The translations under genes and the position numbers were made by a program. Under the pieces are notes generated by a model. That model was not told where the DNA came from and made no database searches. It saw only the letters and a list, made by a program, of their open reading frames with translations. Shown piece after piece: positions 54,511 through 63,674 of a DNA stretch of 64,000 nt; positions within the stretch are counted from its first letter, which is position 1, and every line of letters starts with the position of its first letter. This DNA comes from Legionella donaldsonii (GTDB lineage Bacteria; Pseudomonadota; Gammaproteobacteria; Legionellales; Legionellaceae). Location: positions 691,501 to 755,500 of the forward strand of contig NZ_UGOA01000001.1 of the NCBI RefSeq assembly GCF_900452385.1. The letters are read 5' to 3'.

Positions 54511-55263
54511 ATGATGAAACATGACACCACAAAAGCCTTAATTCAATGGATGTTGCTAGGTTCAACTGCAGTCTTTCTAATGGGTTGTGCTGCCACTCAA
54601 ACGGTACTTGAGCATGGCAAATTAACGACTGACACAAAACTCAGTAAAACCATTTTTCTAGATCCCGTAGCCCCTAATCAAAAGACGATTTTCATTGCGG
54701 TGAAGAATACTTCACAGGAGCGTTTAGACCTTGCCAAACCGCTGGCTGACTCTTTAATGGCGCAGGGTTATCAGGTAGTTAATAATCCAAAGAATGCTCA
54801 TTACCTTTTACAGGCCAATATTCTTAAAGTCGGGAAGATGAGTGTGGCTGCAAGCCAGACTGCTTTGGGCGGTGGCTTTGGTTCTGCCTTGGCTGGTGCC
54901 GGAACCGGTGCCGCTTTAGGTGCTTTATCCAACCATGGTAATACCATCCTTGCCGGTGGCCTTGCAGGAGGGGTGATAGGCCTTGCTGCGGACTCATTGG
55001 TTAAAGACGTTAATTACACGCTAATCACTGATGTACAGATTTCAGAACGCGCAGGAAAGGGTGCAAAAGTTCGCGAGCAGTTTCGTTCATCCCTTGATAA
55101 TGGCACTTCATCCGGTACCTATCAGACGTCTACTAAAGACAGTGACTTTTTACGCTACCGCACCCGTATTGTTTCCAATGCCGATAAAGTGAATTTGACC
55201 TTTGCTGAGGCCAAATCTGCTTTGGAGCAGGGTCTTGTAAAAACCTTAACCGGAATTTTCTAA
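54511..55263 (+). CDS. traT: TraT surface-exclusion/serum-resistance lipoprotein
   Basis: 250 residues. Lipobox at about 23-26 (FLMGCAATQ). The body matches TraT throughout: KLSKTIFLDPVAPNQKTIF, QVVNNPKNAHYLLQANILKV, the Gly/Ala-rich membrane segment (GGLAGGVIGLAADSLVKDV), NYTLITDVQISERA and RTRIVSNADKVNLTFAEAK. TraT sits in the outer membrane and blocks entry of a second copy of the element. Here it opens the transfer operon rather than following traS late in it as in F. Confidence 0.93.
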   Translation: MMKHDTTKALIQWMLLGSTAVFLMGCAATQTVLEHGKLTTDTKLSKTIFLDPVAPNQKTIFIAVKNTSQERLDLAKPLADSLMAQGYQVVNNPKNAHYLLQANILKVGKMSVAASQTALGGGFGSALAGAGTGAALGALSNHGNTILAGGLAGGVIGLAADSLVKDVNYTLITDVQISERAGKGAKVREQFRSSLDNGTSSGTYQTSTKDSDFLRYRTRIVSNADKVNLTFAEAKSALEQGLVKTLTGIF

Positions 55264-55289
55264 ACAGTACTTTAACAGGAGGTTATCCA

Positions 55290-55667
55290 ATGAAACGACT
55301 TGTTTTACCCCTTGCAGGATGTTTAGCAGCTGGCAGCGTCCTTGCTTTTCCAGAGCGCCCTATAGTGGAACATGCATTAAGTGAGACAGCTGAAGCCTTG
55401 ACCTCGCTTTCCCACCAAACCCTGGAATCACCATGCCAGGGTGATATCGAGATTGCAGCCGCTTATTTAAAAGCCGCTGCGATGAAAGTCCATTATCAAC
55501 GCTTCGCCCTTGCGCTGACCGATTTAGGGTATAGCCAGAATGAGTTGCAAGCCATTGCAGGGAGCCGGGACTGGTGTAAAAGCATTGCGGTTAACACCAT
55601 CCCCTTTATTGCTCAAGTGCATGATTTGAAAACGCAGGTTGAAATGTTAAGCCGAGTACAGGAGTGA
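55290..55667 (+). CDS. Small exported protein of the conjugation operon
   Basis: 125 residues, AGGAGG upstream. Signal peptide (LVLPLAGCLAAGSVLA), then a helical domain with two Cys (ESPCQGDIEI, RDWCKSIAV) placed to form a disulfide. Its place directly before the pilin gene resembles that of RAQPRD-type proteins in other ICEs, but that motif is absent and I do not claim membership. Probably periplasmic and linked to pilus assembly. Confidence 0.65.
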   Translation: MKRLVLPLAGCLAAGSVLAFPERPIVEHALSETAEALTSLSHQTLESPCQGDIEIAAAYLKAAAMKVHYQRFALALTDLGYSQNELQAIAGSRDWCKSIAVNTIPFIAQVHDLKTQVEMLSRVQE

Positions 55668-55732
55668 GAATAATGCTGACAATTGGCAAAACGCACATCC
55701 ATTCACCTTTTTACAAAGTTATGGAGATTAAG

Positions 55733-56029
55733 ATGTACCAACGAGTTAAAAAAATTATCCGACATTTACGCCACCTGGCTGTCACGGCAGGACTTCTGTT
55801 TTTATCCCCGCTAGCTCATGCCGAAGGCCGCGACTTATTGGCGAATGCCTTACAGGGCGATATTGCCTCATCCTTTGGCAGTGGGGCGATGTTTTGGAAA
55901 GTCTTTGTCTTAGTCGACATTATTTTTGCGACCGCCTTGGCGGTAAAGTCTAAAAACCCGATGGTCTTTATCGGCGTGGCAGCCATTGCCTTTATACCTG
56001 CTTTTTTACTGAAAGCGTTTGTATTCTAA
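55733..56029 (+). CDS. traA: F-type conjugative pilin (TraA-like)
   Basis: 98 residues from the ATG at 55733 with GGAG upstream; the frame begins earlier but the signal sequence starts here. A long leader (HLRHLAVTAGLLFLSPLAHA) would be cut before EGRD. The mature pilin of about 65 residues has two hydrophobic helices around a short basic loop (FWKVFVLVDIIFATALAV, KSKNP, FIGVAAIAFIPAFLLKAFVF), as in F pilin. It precedes traL as in F-like operons. Confidence 0.82.
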   Translation: MYQRVKKIIRHLRHLAVTAGLLFLSPLAHAEGRDLLANALQGDIASSFGSGAMFWKVFVLVDIIFATALAVKSKNPMVFIGVAAIAFIPAFLLKAFVF

Positions 56030-56040
56030 AAGGAGTTGTG

Positions 56041-56349
56041 ATGAATACCGCCGCCTATCAGTTTTTAAACCATCTGGATGCACCAAAGCGCTACTTCACC
56101 TTAACCATTGATGAAGCGATATTGGCGGCCAGTGGACTTTTGGTTCTTGTGATGGCAAAGCAAACTTATTTGGCTTTGCTTCCTGTCGCCTTGCTGATGG
56201 GAGTCGTTAAGCGCCTTAAAAAAGGACAGAGCCCTCGCATTCTTTTGCTCCTGGTCTGGTGGTATCTGCCGCATGCTTTAACCCAATTCTTTGTGCCTAA
56301 GCTTCCGGCTTCCCATTATCGCGTATGGACTGCCTGGGTGAAATCATGA
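56041..56349 (+). CDS. traL: Conjugal transfer protein TraL
   Basis: 102 residues from the ATG at 56041 with AAAAGGAG upstream. Typical TraL features: FTLTIDEAILAASG, a hydrophobic helix pair, the basic VVKRLKKGQSP loop and the WWYLPHAL...ASHYRVW end. Inner-membrane mating-pair-formation protein, VirB3-like. Overlaps traE by ATGA. Confidence 0.88.
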   Translation: MNTAAYQFLNHLDAPKRYFTLTIDEAILAASGLLVLVMAKQTYLALLPVALLMGVVKRLKKGQSPRILLLLVWWYLPHALTQFFVPKLPASHYRVWTAWVKS

Positions 56350-56915
56350 CGCTAATGCTTAAACCTTCACGCGAGCACCAGCTTAGCACTCGCTTAAATT
56401 TAATGGTCAGTCTTGTCGTAGGACTTCTTCTTGCCAATGTCATTTTAAGTGCGTTGGTCTGGGTGGTCTTTCGGGGTCATCGTGTAGAAATTATTCCTTT
56501 TGGGGGAACGGTTGCTTATGCCAACAGCCCTCATCAGGTAGATGCCCGTTATTTAAGCTTGATGGCTGAAAATTTTATGAACGAGCGGCTTAACGTAACC
56601 CCTGAAACCGTCGATGGCAGCCATCAAAGGCTTTTGGGTTTTGTGGCAAGTAAGCATTATCCCGCTTTCCTGCTCAAACTTAAGCAGGAGGCGTCAGTCA
56701 TTAAGGCGCAGAAACTCTCCTCCGTCTTTCATATCAGTCGGATTCAAACCGACCCACATGCCTTAACGGCGATGGTGACTGGGGTCTTAAAGCGCTTTGT
56801 AGGCTTAAACGCACTCACGGATGAAACCAAGACCTTTCTTCTTCGCTTTCAGTATCGCCACAATCGCTTAACGCTTACACAATTTGACCGTTTAAAGGAA
56901 GAATCCCATGTCTAA
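56346..56915 (+). CDS. traE: Conjugal transfer protein TraE (VirB5/VirB8-like position)
   Basis: 189 residues from the ATG at 56346, which overlaps the traL stop. One N-terminal helix (LMVSLVVGLLLANVILSALV) then a periplasmic domain (HRVEIIPFGG, DARYLSLMAENFMNERLNVT, VTGVLKRFVGLNALTDETKT, FLLRFQYRHNRLTL) as in TraE. It is part of the inner-membrane scaffold of the F-type secretion channel. Coupled to traK by an 8-base overlap. Confidence 0.9.
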   Translation: MTLMLKPSREHQLSTRLNLMVSLVVGLLLANVILSALVWVVFRGHRVEIIPFGGTVAYANSPHQVDARYLSLMAENFMNERLNVTPETVDGSHQRLLGFVASKHYPAFLLKLKQEASVIKAQKLSSVFHISRIQTDPHALTAMVTGVLKRFVGLNALTDETKTFLLRFQYRHNRLTLTQFDRLKEESHV

Positions 56916-57603
56916 ACGAGTACTATTAGCCAGTCTTAGTTTGACGTTTGTGATGTCTGTGAACGCGGCAAGTGTCACGGTTAAAGACAACACCGATGTG
57001 CAGCTCACCATAAGTGGCAGTAATTACAACCGCCTTTTAGTCCATCAAGATAAAATCGTGGATGCGGTCTTTCCTGAACAGGCTATGGCGCTTCAATCTG
57101 ACGAGCAGGATGGGTCGGTCTATATTTTGCTCAATCGCCAGGAACCATTCACCTTGTTTTTAACCACCGAGGCAGGGCGTCATTTTTCGTTAACCTTAAG
57201 TGGTGAAGAATCACTCGGTAAAACCATTGAATTAAAGCCTGAGAGGTCACCAACGCCTGCTGCCTTAAAAAAGGCGGTGGTCGAAGCAAAACCTAATGGA
57301 GCATTAGACCTTCTTGAGGCCATGAAGGCGAAGGAACAAAAGCCCGGGGTGAGTGTCGGGCGAGTTTATGGCCAGGCTATCCGCTTAAGTCGCGGCTTAA
57401 CGCTCTTACCTCGCGAGCAGTGGAAGGCTGGTGTATTCAGTGGCGAAGCCCTTGAAATCTACAATGGTGGGAACGAACCTCTCACACTATCCTCGTCTGA
57501 TTTTATTACCGAGGATGTGAAGGCGATTTCTCTCTCACAAGCCACCATCCCGCCCAAAGGGCGCGCCATGCTTTATCGCGTCAGCGAGGTGGCTCATGGC
57601 TGA
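56908..57603 (+). CDS. traK: Type-F secretin-like protein TraK
   Basis: 231 residues, AAAGGAAG upstream. Signal peptide (LLASLSLTFVMSVNA), an N-terminal secretin-like domain (DNTDVQLTISGSNYNRLLVH) and a C-terminal beta domain (LLPREQWKAGVFSGEALEIY). TraK forms the outer-membrane core complex with TraV and TraB, both encoded next. Overlaps traB by 8 bases. Confidence 0.9.
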   Translation: MSKRVLLASLSLTFVMSVNAASVTVKDNTDVQLTISGSNYNRLLVHQDKIVDAVFPEQAMALQSDEQDGSVYILLNRQEPFTLFLTTEAGRHFSLTLSGEESLGKTIELKPERSPTPAALKKAVVEAKPNGALDLLEAMKAKEQKPGVSVGRVYGQAIRLSRGLTLLPREQWKAGVFSGEALEIYNGGNEPLTLSSSDFITEDVKAISLSQATIPPKGRAMLYRVSEVAHG

Positions 57604-58906
57604 TTGGCAGTTTAATCGGAAGGTATTAGGGGTTCAGGTGCGACGACTTTTCACCCTGACAGGCCTCCTCGTCGTGGTCATAGCCATCATGACAGCCTTA
57701 ATGGTAAAAGGGTCGCCACGCGTGGCCAGTAAGCCTCTGAAAGCACCTGATCTAATCGGTGTTGTCGACGATTCCTTTACCGAAAAGGTGACCCAAAACG
57801 TCATGACCAATCAACAGATGGAACTGGTCGCTCTTCGTAAAGAACTGGCCAATTTAACGAAGACCTTAGCCACACTAAAAAGCGCACATGAAGAAGCCCT
57901 TGCAAGCCAGAATGAAGTCCTTCGCGGTGAGTTTAACGAACAGCTAAAGCAGGTGGCATCGATTGTGAAGGAAGAAAAAGCCAGTGCCCCAACACCTGGG
58001 ATTAAAAACGCAACCCTTTGGCATGGGGCAGGCACCTCCGATGCTTATGGTTCAATGGCTCTAAGCACACCACGCATTCACATGGTGTCGTTTCGAAAAC
58101 GAGCTCCTCGCTCGTCCTCACGTTTAAATCCCGCCCTCTATGTGCCGTCTAACACCTCGGTGCGGGCAGTGATTTTAGGCGGTGCTGATGCGGATGCCTC
58201 GGTCAATGGCCAGTCGAAAAACAATGGAGTCATGCTCTTTAAATTTTTAGAAGATGGTACCTTGCCCAATGGCTTGCACTCGCATTTGCGAGGCTGTCGG
58301 GTGAGTGCGAATGCCTATGGTGATATTTCTTCAGAGCGTGCTTTTGCGACCTTGTATAAGCTATCGTGCGCGCATCGCGGCCAGCCCATCATCGACAAAG
58401 AGGTCTCAGGCTGGGTCTTTTTCAATGGCAAGGTGGGCATTAAAGGGCAGCCTTTGATGCGGGATAACAAAGTCATGACCTGGGCAGGCATCAGTGGCGC
58501 GCTCTCTGGCGTTGCGCAAGCGGCCCAATACGCCCAAAGCGTGCAGCAGTTTGGCGCTTATGGTGCTTCTTCCACTGTGCCATCAAGCCACATAGCTCCC
58601 TTTGCCGCTTATGGAGGTGCTGCCAAGGCGGCTGATACCCTTTCACAATACTATGTCAAACGTGCCGAGCAGTACCACCCAGTCATTCAGGTCGGGGCAG
58701 GGAATGTGGTGACGGTGGTGTTTAAGGATGGGTTTTATTTAACGCCTGAAGGGGAGTCTCATGCCTCTCATGAAGCAAGTGTTCAACAAGCCCGTTTCAA
58801 TGACGAGCCGTCCAACGATGGAAGTATCAATTTCACCGTTCCTAATGAGGTCTTAAGCCAGATTGACCGCGTGAGTACTACTCATGCACAGGGAGGGATG
58901 CAATGA
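57596..58906 (+). CDS. traB: Conjugal transfer protein TraB (VirB10-like)
   Basis: 436 residues, GAGG upstream. One N-terminal membrane helix (LFTLTGLLVVVIAIMTALMV), a coiled coil (about 75-125), then the VirB10-like barrel (YVPSNTSVRAVILGGADAD, GCRVSANAYGDISSERAFAT, GWVFFNGKVGIKGQPLMRD, VQVGAGNVVTVVFKDGFYL). It spans the envelope and links inner-membrane parts to TraK/TraV. Overlaps traV by ATGA. Confidence 0.93.
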   Translation: MADWQFNRKVLGVQVRRLFTLTGLLVVVIAIMTALMVKGSPRVASKPLKAPDLIGVVDDSFTEKVTQNVMTNQQMELVALRKELANLTKTLATLKSAHEEALASQNEVLRGEFNEQLKQVASIVKEEKASAPTPGIKNATLWHGAGTSDAYGSMALSTPRIHMVSFRKRAPRSSSRLNPALYVPSNTSVRAVILGGADADASVNGQSKNNGVMLFKFLEDGTLPNGLHSHLRGCRVSANAYGDISSERAFATLYKLSCAHRGQPIIDKEVSGWVFFNGKVGIKGQPLMRDNKVMTWAGISGALSGVAQAAQYAQSVQQFGAYGASSTVPSSHIAPFAAYGGAAKAADTLSQYYVKRAEQYHPVIQVGAGNVVTVVFKDGFYLTPEGESHASHEASVQQARFNDEPSNDGSINFTVPNEVLSQIDRVSTTHAQGGMQ

Positions 58907-59151
58907 GACGTTTTAAAGGTACTACTCCCCTTGTGCTAGTCATCACGTTAAGTAGTTGCGCGACGATGAATTCCGATTTCAGCTGCAACAATACAGCAAA
59001 AGACAGTTGTCTTACGATTGAGCAGGTGGATGTCCTAACTCGCTTTGCCGACGAGCCGCCTGTGACGGCTCCTAAGGCGCGCCATCGCACTCTGTATAAA
59101 GCAGACATCAATGAGCCGCTCCTATGGGTGGCACCAAGAGAGCTGGGGTAG
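58903..59151 (+). CDS. traV: TraV-like outer-membrane lipoprotein, short form
   Basis: 82 residues, GGGAGGG upstream. Lipobox LVITLSSCATM, then MNSDFSCNNTAKDSCLTIEQ, the conserved Cys-containing start of TraV. The F-plasmid protein is about twice as long; the C-terminal half is absent here without any sign of a frameshift, because traC follows at once. It still has the Lys/Arg segment (PKARHRTLYKADINEPLLWV). Anchors TraK in the outer membrane. Confidence 0.82.
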   Translation: MRRFKGTTPLVLVITLSSCATMNSDFSCNNTAKDSCLTIEQVDVLTRFADEPPVTAPKARHRTLYKADINEPLLWVAPRELG

Positions 59152-59154
59152 GCT

Positions 59155-61740
59155 ATGCAAGCGCGCATCAATCAGTTACGCGACAGGATTCGGTTGGGTC
59201 TTCACCTATTAAGCACCACCCTTGGTGAAGGCTCTGATTTAAAACCGCCTTCGTTAGTCAGTCAAGCCAATGCCGCAGCCAGTGTCGAGCTTGACCTGCC
59301 CTCCATCCAAAGCCTTTTGCCCTATGAGCGGGTTAATGAGGCGGGCTTTTTTGTCAATCGAAGCTCCTTAGGTTTTGGCCTGCAGGTAATGCCTTTGTCG
59401 GGTGCCGATGAAACCCTGATGAACACCCTTGCGTCACTCTTTAAAAACAGGCTGACTGAAGGGGTCGATTGCACGGTGCTACTCTATAAGCACCCTTGGC
59501 TTTCCGAAACGCTCTCGTCCAATTACGCCCCTTATTTTAAAGCGGGCGGTATCATGGCGGAACTTGCGGGGTTAAGCCTTCGCTATCACGACAAAGCACG
59601 CCAGGAAGGCTATCCCAACAACCTTGGCATTCCGGCGACTTTAAGTGATTACTGTTGTTTTCTTTTTGTCAGTGTCAAGTCTGACCAGGAGTCCGCTCTC
59701 ACCTTATCGCGTCTTCGTGAGGATTTTGAAGCCGAGCTTAAGGTGGCCGGTCTTAATCTCGCACGTTTAAGTGAAGACGATTTTGCGACCCTTCTTCGCG
59801 CCTTACTTTCCCCTAATTTCAGTCAGGGGAGATGGCCTGCAACTGACGACGAGGGGGGCTATTTAAGCGACCGCCTCCTTGATGGGACAGCGCTCTACGA
59901 AATCGATGAGCAGGGCATTAATTTAACGCTCGCGGATAGTAAAGGGGAGCAGCAAAGCGCACGTCTGATTAATTGCGAGCTTAAGGGATTACCGAAACAG
60001 CCTTTTGCACTTTGGCAAAGCCCCGATTTATTCGCGAACCTCTTATCATTGAAGCGAGGCATTGACTGCCCTTTCCTGTTATCCCTGACAGTACGCGGCA
60101 TCAATCAGGATGCGGCCAAAGCAGAAGCGAAGTCGCGTGCTAAATCACTAACCGCGAACAGCAACGCGATTCAACGCATGATGCACCCAGGAATTATTGA
60201 AGAAGCCGCTGAGTGGCGTTTTGTTCATGAACAAGCGGACAAAGGAGAGCTTCATCTCCTTCCTGTGTTTTATAACCTGACGCTTTATACAACCCGAGAG
60301 CGGGAACGTGAGCAAGTCGCGAAAGCGATAGGATGCTATGAAAGCTCAGGATTTAAACTTGTCCAAAGCCGCTTATGCCAATGGCCGCGCTTTTTAACAA
60401 GCCTTCCTTTTCTAAGCCAGGAAGGACTTTTTAAAAGCCTTGAGCAGCTAGGTCTTACCAAGCGTCTGACGCATTGGAATGTGGCTAACCTTCTGCCGGT
60501 GGTCGCTGACTCCAAGGGTTCAGCGGAGGGGCTTTTGCTGCCAACCTGCCGTAACCAGATTTTCTTCTTAAATACCTTTGATGATCGCACTCGCGCCATC
60601 TCAAATTACAATCAGCTGACTGTGGCAGGAAGCGGGGCGGGTAAAAGTTTTTTTCAGCAGGCACAGATTTTAGATGGTCTTGCGCGTGGTGAGCAGATTT
60701 TTGTGATTGATTTAGGCGACTCTTACAAGCATCTTTGTGAGCTGGTAGGGGGTACTTATCTCGATGCGGCGTCGTTAAGCCTTAACCCTTTTACGCTGTT
60801 TGATTTCGAAGGCTCCGTAGAAGTTGACGGCAATATGATAAGTAACTGCATTCAAATCAGAGACTTACTCGCTATCATGGCCTCCCCTGATGCACCGGTG
60901 AGTCCGGTACAGAAAAAATGGCTGCTGCAGGCAGTGAGAACCTGCTGGAAAGCCAAAGGTCGTGCCTCGACGATGGACGACATCCTCACGACGTTAAGAG
61001 GTATGCTGCCTGATTCAGACCATGATGTTCGTTTAAAAGACCTGTTGCTGTTACTGGACGACTACGGGGCTGAAGGTCTTTATGGAGCGCTTTTTAATGC
61101 TGAAACACCGCTTTTAACGGACTCAAGGTTTGTGGTGCTGGAAATGGGTGGTTTAAAAGACAACCCAGAACTATTAAAAATCGTTCTTTATGTGATGATA
61201 GTCATCATTCAGGGGCAGTTCTACCAGTCAGACCGCCGAAAACGCAAACGCTGCGTCATTGATGAGGCATGGCAGTTTCTCGCCAAAGGTGCAAATCCAG
61301 TCCAGGCGGATTTCATTGCTCACGGTTTTCGAACCGCACGAAAATACAATGCCGGCTTTACCGTTGTTACCCAAATTCAGGAGGATACGGATGATACCCC
61401 TCAGGCACGCGCTGTCGCTGCCTGCTCTGATACCAAAATCATTATGCGCCAGGAAAATCTGGCGGGCTTCATTGCCAGTCACCCTAAACTATTAAATCCT
61501 TTGCAACAGGAGCTTTTGCAATCTTTTGGCAAAGCGAAGCTTCAAGGTTTTTCCAATCTCATGATTTGCTCAGGCAATCACACCACCTTTCATCGCTTCT
61601 TCTGCGACCCCTTCTCACGCGTTCTTTTTTCGACCTCAGGGGATGAATTCGGTGCCATTGAAGCGCTGCTGAAAGAAGGCGTGCCATTGACTGACGCTGT
61701 AGCTCGCGTCACGCAACACTATTATCCGGAGCACGTATGA
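59155..61740 (+). CDS. traC: Conjugative ATPase TraC (VirB4 family)
   Basis: 861 residues. N-terminal VirB4 region (about 45-430, with INLTLADSKGEQQSARLINC), then the ATPase domain: Walker A VAGSGAGKSFFQQ (about 495), QIFVIDLGDSYKHL, Walker B RCVIDEAWQFLAKG (about 700) and VVTQIQEDTDD. Energises pilus assembly and DNA transfer at the inner membrane. Overlaps trbI by ATGA. Confidence 0.95.
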   Translation: MQARINQLRDRIRLGLHLLSTTLGEGSDLKPPSLVSQANAAASVELDLPSIQSLLPYERVNEAGFFVNRSSLGFGLQVMPLSGADETLMNTLASLFKNRLTEGVDCTVLLYKHPWLSETLSSNYAPYFKAGGIMAELAGLSLRYHDKARQEGYPNNLGIPATLSDYCCFLFVSVKSDQESALTLSRLREDFEAELKVAGLNLARLSEDDFATLLRALLSPNFSQGRWPATDDEGGYLSDRLLDGTALYEIDEQGINLTLADSKGEQQSARLINCELKGLPKQPFALWQSPDLFANLLSLKRGIDCPFLLSLTVRGINQDAAKAEAKSRAKSLTANSNAIQRMMHPGIIEEAAEWRFVHEQADKGELHLLPVFYNLTLYTTREREREQVAKAIGCYESSGFKLVQSRLCQWPRFLTSLPFLSQEGLFKSLEQLGLTKRLTHWNVANLLPVVADSKGSAEGLLLPTCRNQIFFLNTFDDRTRAISNYNQLTVAGSGAGKSFFQQAQILDGLARGEQIFVIDLGDSYKHLCELVGGTYLDAASLSLNPFTLFDFEGSVEVDGNMISNCIQIRDLLAIMASPDAPVSPVQKKWLLQAVRTCWKAKGRASTMDDILTTLRGMLPDSDHDVRLKDLLLLLDDYGAEGLYGALFNAETPLLTDSRFVVLEMGGLKDNPELLKIVLYVMIVIIQGQFYQSDRRKRKRCVIDEAWQFLAKGANPVQADFIAHGFRTARKYNAGFTVVTQIQEDTDDTPQARAVAACSDTKIIMRQENLAGFIASHPKLLNPLQQELLQSFGKAKLQGFSNLMICSGNHTTFHRFFCDPFSRVLFSTSGDEFGAIEALLKEGVPLTDAVARVTQHYYPEHV

Positions 61741-62066
61741 CGACTATTAATGCAGTCTTTTCTGTAGCGGCGTTAGCACTGATGGCAGTTCTCTTTTGGA
61801 TACGAGAGGAAAGGGTTGCTGTCTTTGATAAAAAGGCGTTAACAAAACACTTCATTACCCAGCTTGCAGAACACCGTGTGAAGGATGAAAAAATTAGCGA
61901 AACAACACTGAAATTCAAGCGAGCCTTGCGGGAAAGCCTGGATTTTTACCGCGCATCTCATCCTCATCAATTAGTGCTTAGGAAAGAGGCGGTCGCCTTT
62001 GGTGGTGCTGATATCACGGACACCATTGCGGGAAGGGTGGCTCAAACCATGAAGCGTGCATCATGA
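61737..62066 (+). CDS. trbI: TrbI-like F-type transfer protein
   Basis: 109 residues, overlapping traC and traW by ATGA on both sides. One membrane helix (FSVAALALMAVLFW) followed by a periplasmic helical region with VFDKKALTKHFITQLAEH, the conserved TrbI segment. In F, TrbI affects pilus outgrowth and retraction. Size and location (between traC and traW) agree. Confidence 0.82.
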   Translation: MTTINAVFSVAALALMAVLFWIREERVAVFDKKALTKHFITQLAEHRVKDEKISETTLKFKRALRESLDFYRASHPHQLVLRKEAVAFGGADITDTIAGRVAQTMKRAS

Positions 62067-62689
62067 AAGAACTGGCATTAACCATGATGCTTTGCCTTTC
62101 GGCAGGCCTTCTTCAGGCGAAATCCTTTGGGATTTATGGCGCTGTCTTCCCCATTGCTGAGGAGAGTTTTTTGCACCTGATTGAATCACGCCTTAAGAAA
62201 CTCGTGGCCACAGGGGAATGGGATTCCTTTAATCAACAGTGGCGGGCAGAAGTAAGCCGCCAGGTGCTTAAGCCCACCCCTTTAAACCTTCCGCGCGCAC
62301 AAAAAACACGCATTCATCACTGGCGGCCTGCGCTTCGCTTAACCCAACCCATCAGGGATTTATCAGGCCGGCTTATCTATCCTGCCGGCACCACCGTGAA
62401 TGCCTTAAAGGAATTACCGGCTTATCAACCCTGCTGGCTTTTTTTCAACAACGAGGATGTTGTACAGCGGCGCTGGGCACTTAAGGTCATGCCCACCTGC
62501 ACTAACCCCAAACTGATATTAACCGGTGGGGCGATTGATGAGGCGGAGTCCATTTTTAAGACGGCAATTTATTTTGACCAGGCGGGACGGATTACCACAA
62601 AACTTAGCATTCAGTCAGTTCCTGCCAAAGTCACGCGAGACGGCAATGACCTTTTGATTGAAGAGTTCGCCATTCAAGGAGGCCTTTGA
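62063..62689 (+). CDS. traW: Type-F pilus assembly protein TraW
   Basis: 208 residues. Signal peptide (LTMMLCLSAGLLQA), then TraW features: KSFGIYGAVFPIAEESFLHL, RDLSGRLIYPAGTTVNAL, PCWLFFNNEDVVQRRWAL and a conserved Cys pair (QPCW, PTCTNPK). Periplasmic partner of TrbC and TraU. A one-base overlap joins it to traU (TGATG). Confidence 0.92.
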   Translation: MKELALTMMLCLSAGLLQAKSFGIYGAVFPIAEESFLHLIESRLKKLVATGEWDSFNQQWRAEVSRQVLKPTPLNLPRAQKTRIHHWRPALRLTQPIRDLSGRLIYPAGTTVNALKELPAYQPCWLFFNNEDVVQRRWALKVMPTCTNPKLILTGGAIDEAESIFKTAIYFDQAGRITTKLSIQSVPAKVTRDGNDLLIEEFAIQGGL

Positions 62690-63672
62690 TGCGCGCTAAA
62701 CTACTCCTCATTCTGCTGTCTTTGCTGCCGCTGGTCAGTCACGGCTTAAACTGCAGCGGCCATTTCGTCAATCCCATCACCGATGTCTGTTGGCGCTGTC
62801 TCTTTCCCTTATCCATTGGGGCGGCCAAAGTCGTGCACTCCTCCCTTCCTGATACGGACAATGCTAAAAGTCCTTTAGGCAGTTGCCCGACCAAATTAGG
62901 GGTTAAAATCGGGCTTAACATCGGTTTTTGGGAACCAATGGCACTCACTGATGTGACCGACACCCCTTATTGCTTCGTCAATTTAGGCGGCCATCGGCTC
63001 AACTTAGGTTTAAAACAAGGGAGGGGAGGTCGCCAGGTTGCCTTAAGTGGTGCGCAAACCCGCGCCTTTTTCCATGTCCACTGGTATAAGTACCCGCTGA
63101 TTAACTGGCTGAATCTCATCACCTCTGCCGGCTGCATGGAAGCAGGCGATTTTGACATTGCTTATCTTACCGAACTTGACCCCACCTGGCGTGATTCCGA
63201 GATGAGTTTTGTCTTAAGCCCTGAATCAGTCCTTTTTGGTAATCCGGTGGCGCAAGGTTCCTGTGCTGCAGACGCGCTATCCTCAACGCTCACCAAAAAA
63301 CCGCAGGATACCCTCTTTTGGTGTGCTGGTAGCCAGGGCAGTATTTTCCCCTTAACCGGACAAGTGAATGCGCCCTTATCCCCCGTACAAACCGCCCTTT
63401 TACTGACGGAGCGGCTCAACTTTAAATTGCATCGGGAAGCACTCATCAGCGACTCAAGTCCTGAAGTAGGCTCAATCTGCACCCCAAAGCATATTCCGGT
63501 CACGCCTAAATCACGCTACCGCTACGAGATGGTCAATCAGGTTGCTGATGGCAGGCATTGCTACCCGTCAGGGTTTTCAACGCTCGCCTGGGAAGCCGGA
63601 AAAATCAAACCGCAAACGCCTGACCAGTATGGGTTTTTGGTGTGGCGCAAACGAAACTGTGTGTGGTGGTGA
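62689..63672 (+). CDS. traU: Conjugal transfer protein TraU
   Basis: 327 residues from the ATG at 62689 with AAGGAGG upstream. Signal peptide (LLLILLSLLPLVSHG) and a Cys-rich periplasmic body typical of TraU: NCSGHFVNPITDVCWRCLFP, TPYCFVNLGG, SAGCMEAGDFDIAYLTELDP, LFWCAGSQGSIFPLTG. The many Cys imply disulfide isomerase help, in F from TrbC-linked DsbC-like proteins. Needed for DNA transfer more than for pilus formation. Confidence 0.94.
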   Translation: MRAKLLLILLSLLPLVSHGLNCSGHFVNPITDVCWRCLFPLSIGAAKVVHSSLPDTDNAKSPLGSCPTKLGVKIGLNIGFWEPMALTDVTDTPYCFVNLGGHRLNLGLKQGRGGRQVALSGAQTRAFFHVHWYKYPLINWLNLITSAGCMEAGDFDIAYLTELDPTWRDSEMSFVLSPESVLFGNPVAQGSCAADALSSTLTKKPQDTLFWCAGSQGSIFPLTGQVNAPLSPVQTALLLTERLNFKLHREALISDSSPEVGSICTPKHIPVTPKSRYRYEMVNQVADGRHCYPSGFSTLAWEAGKIKPQTPDQYGFLVWRKRNCVWW

Positions 63673-63674
63673 AC

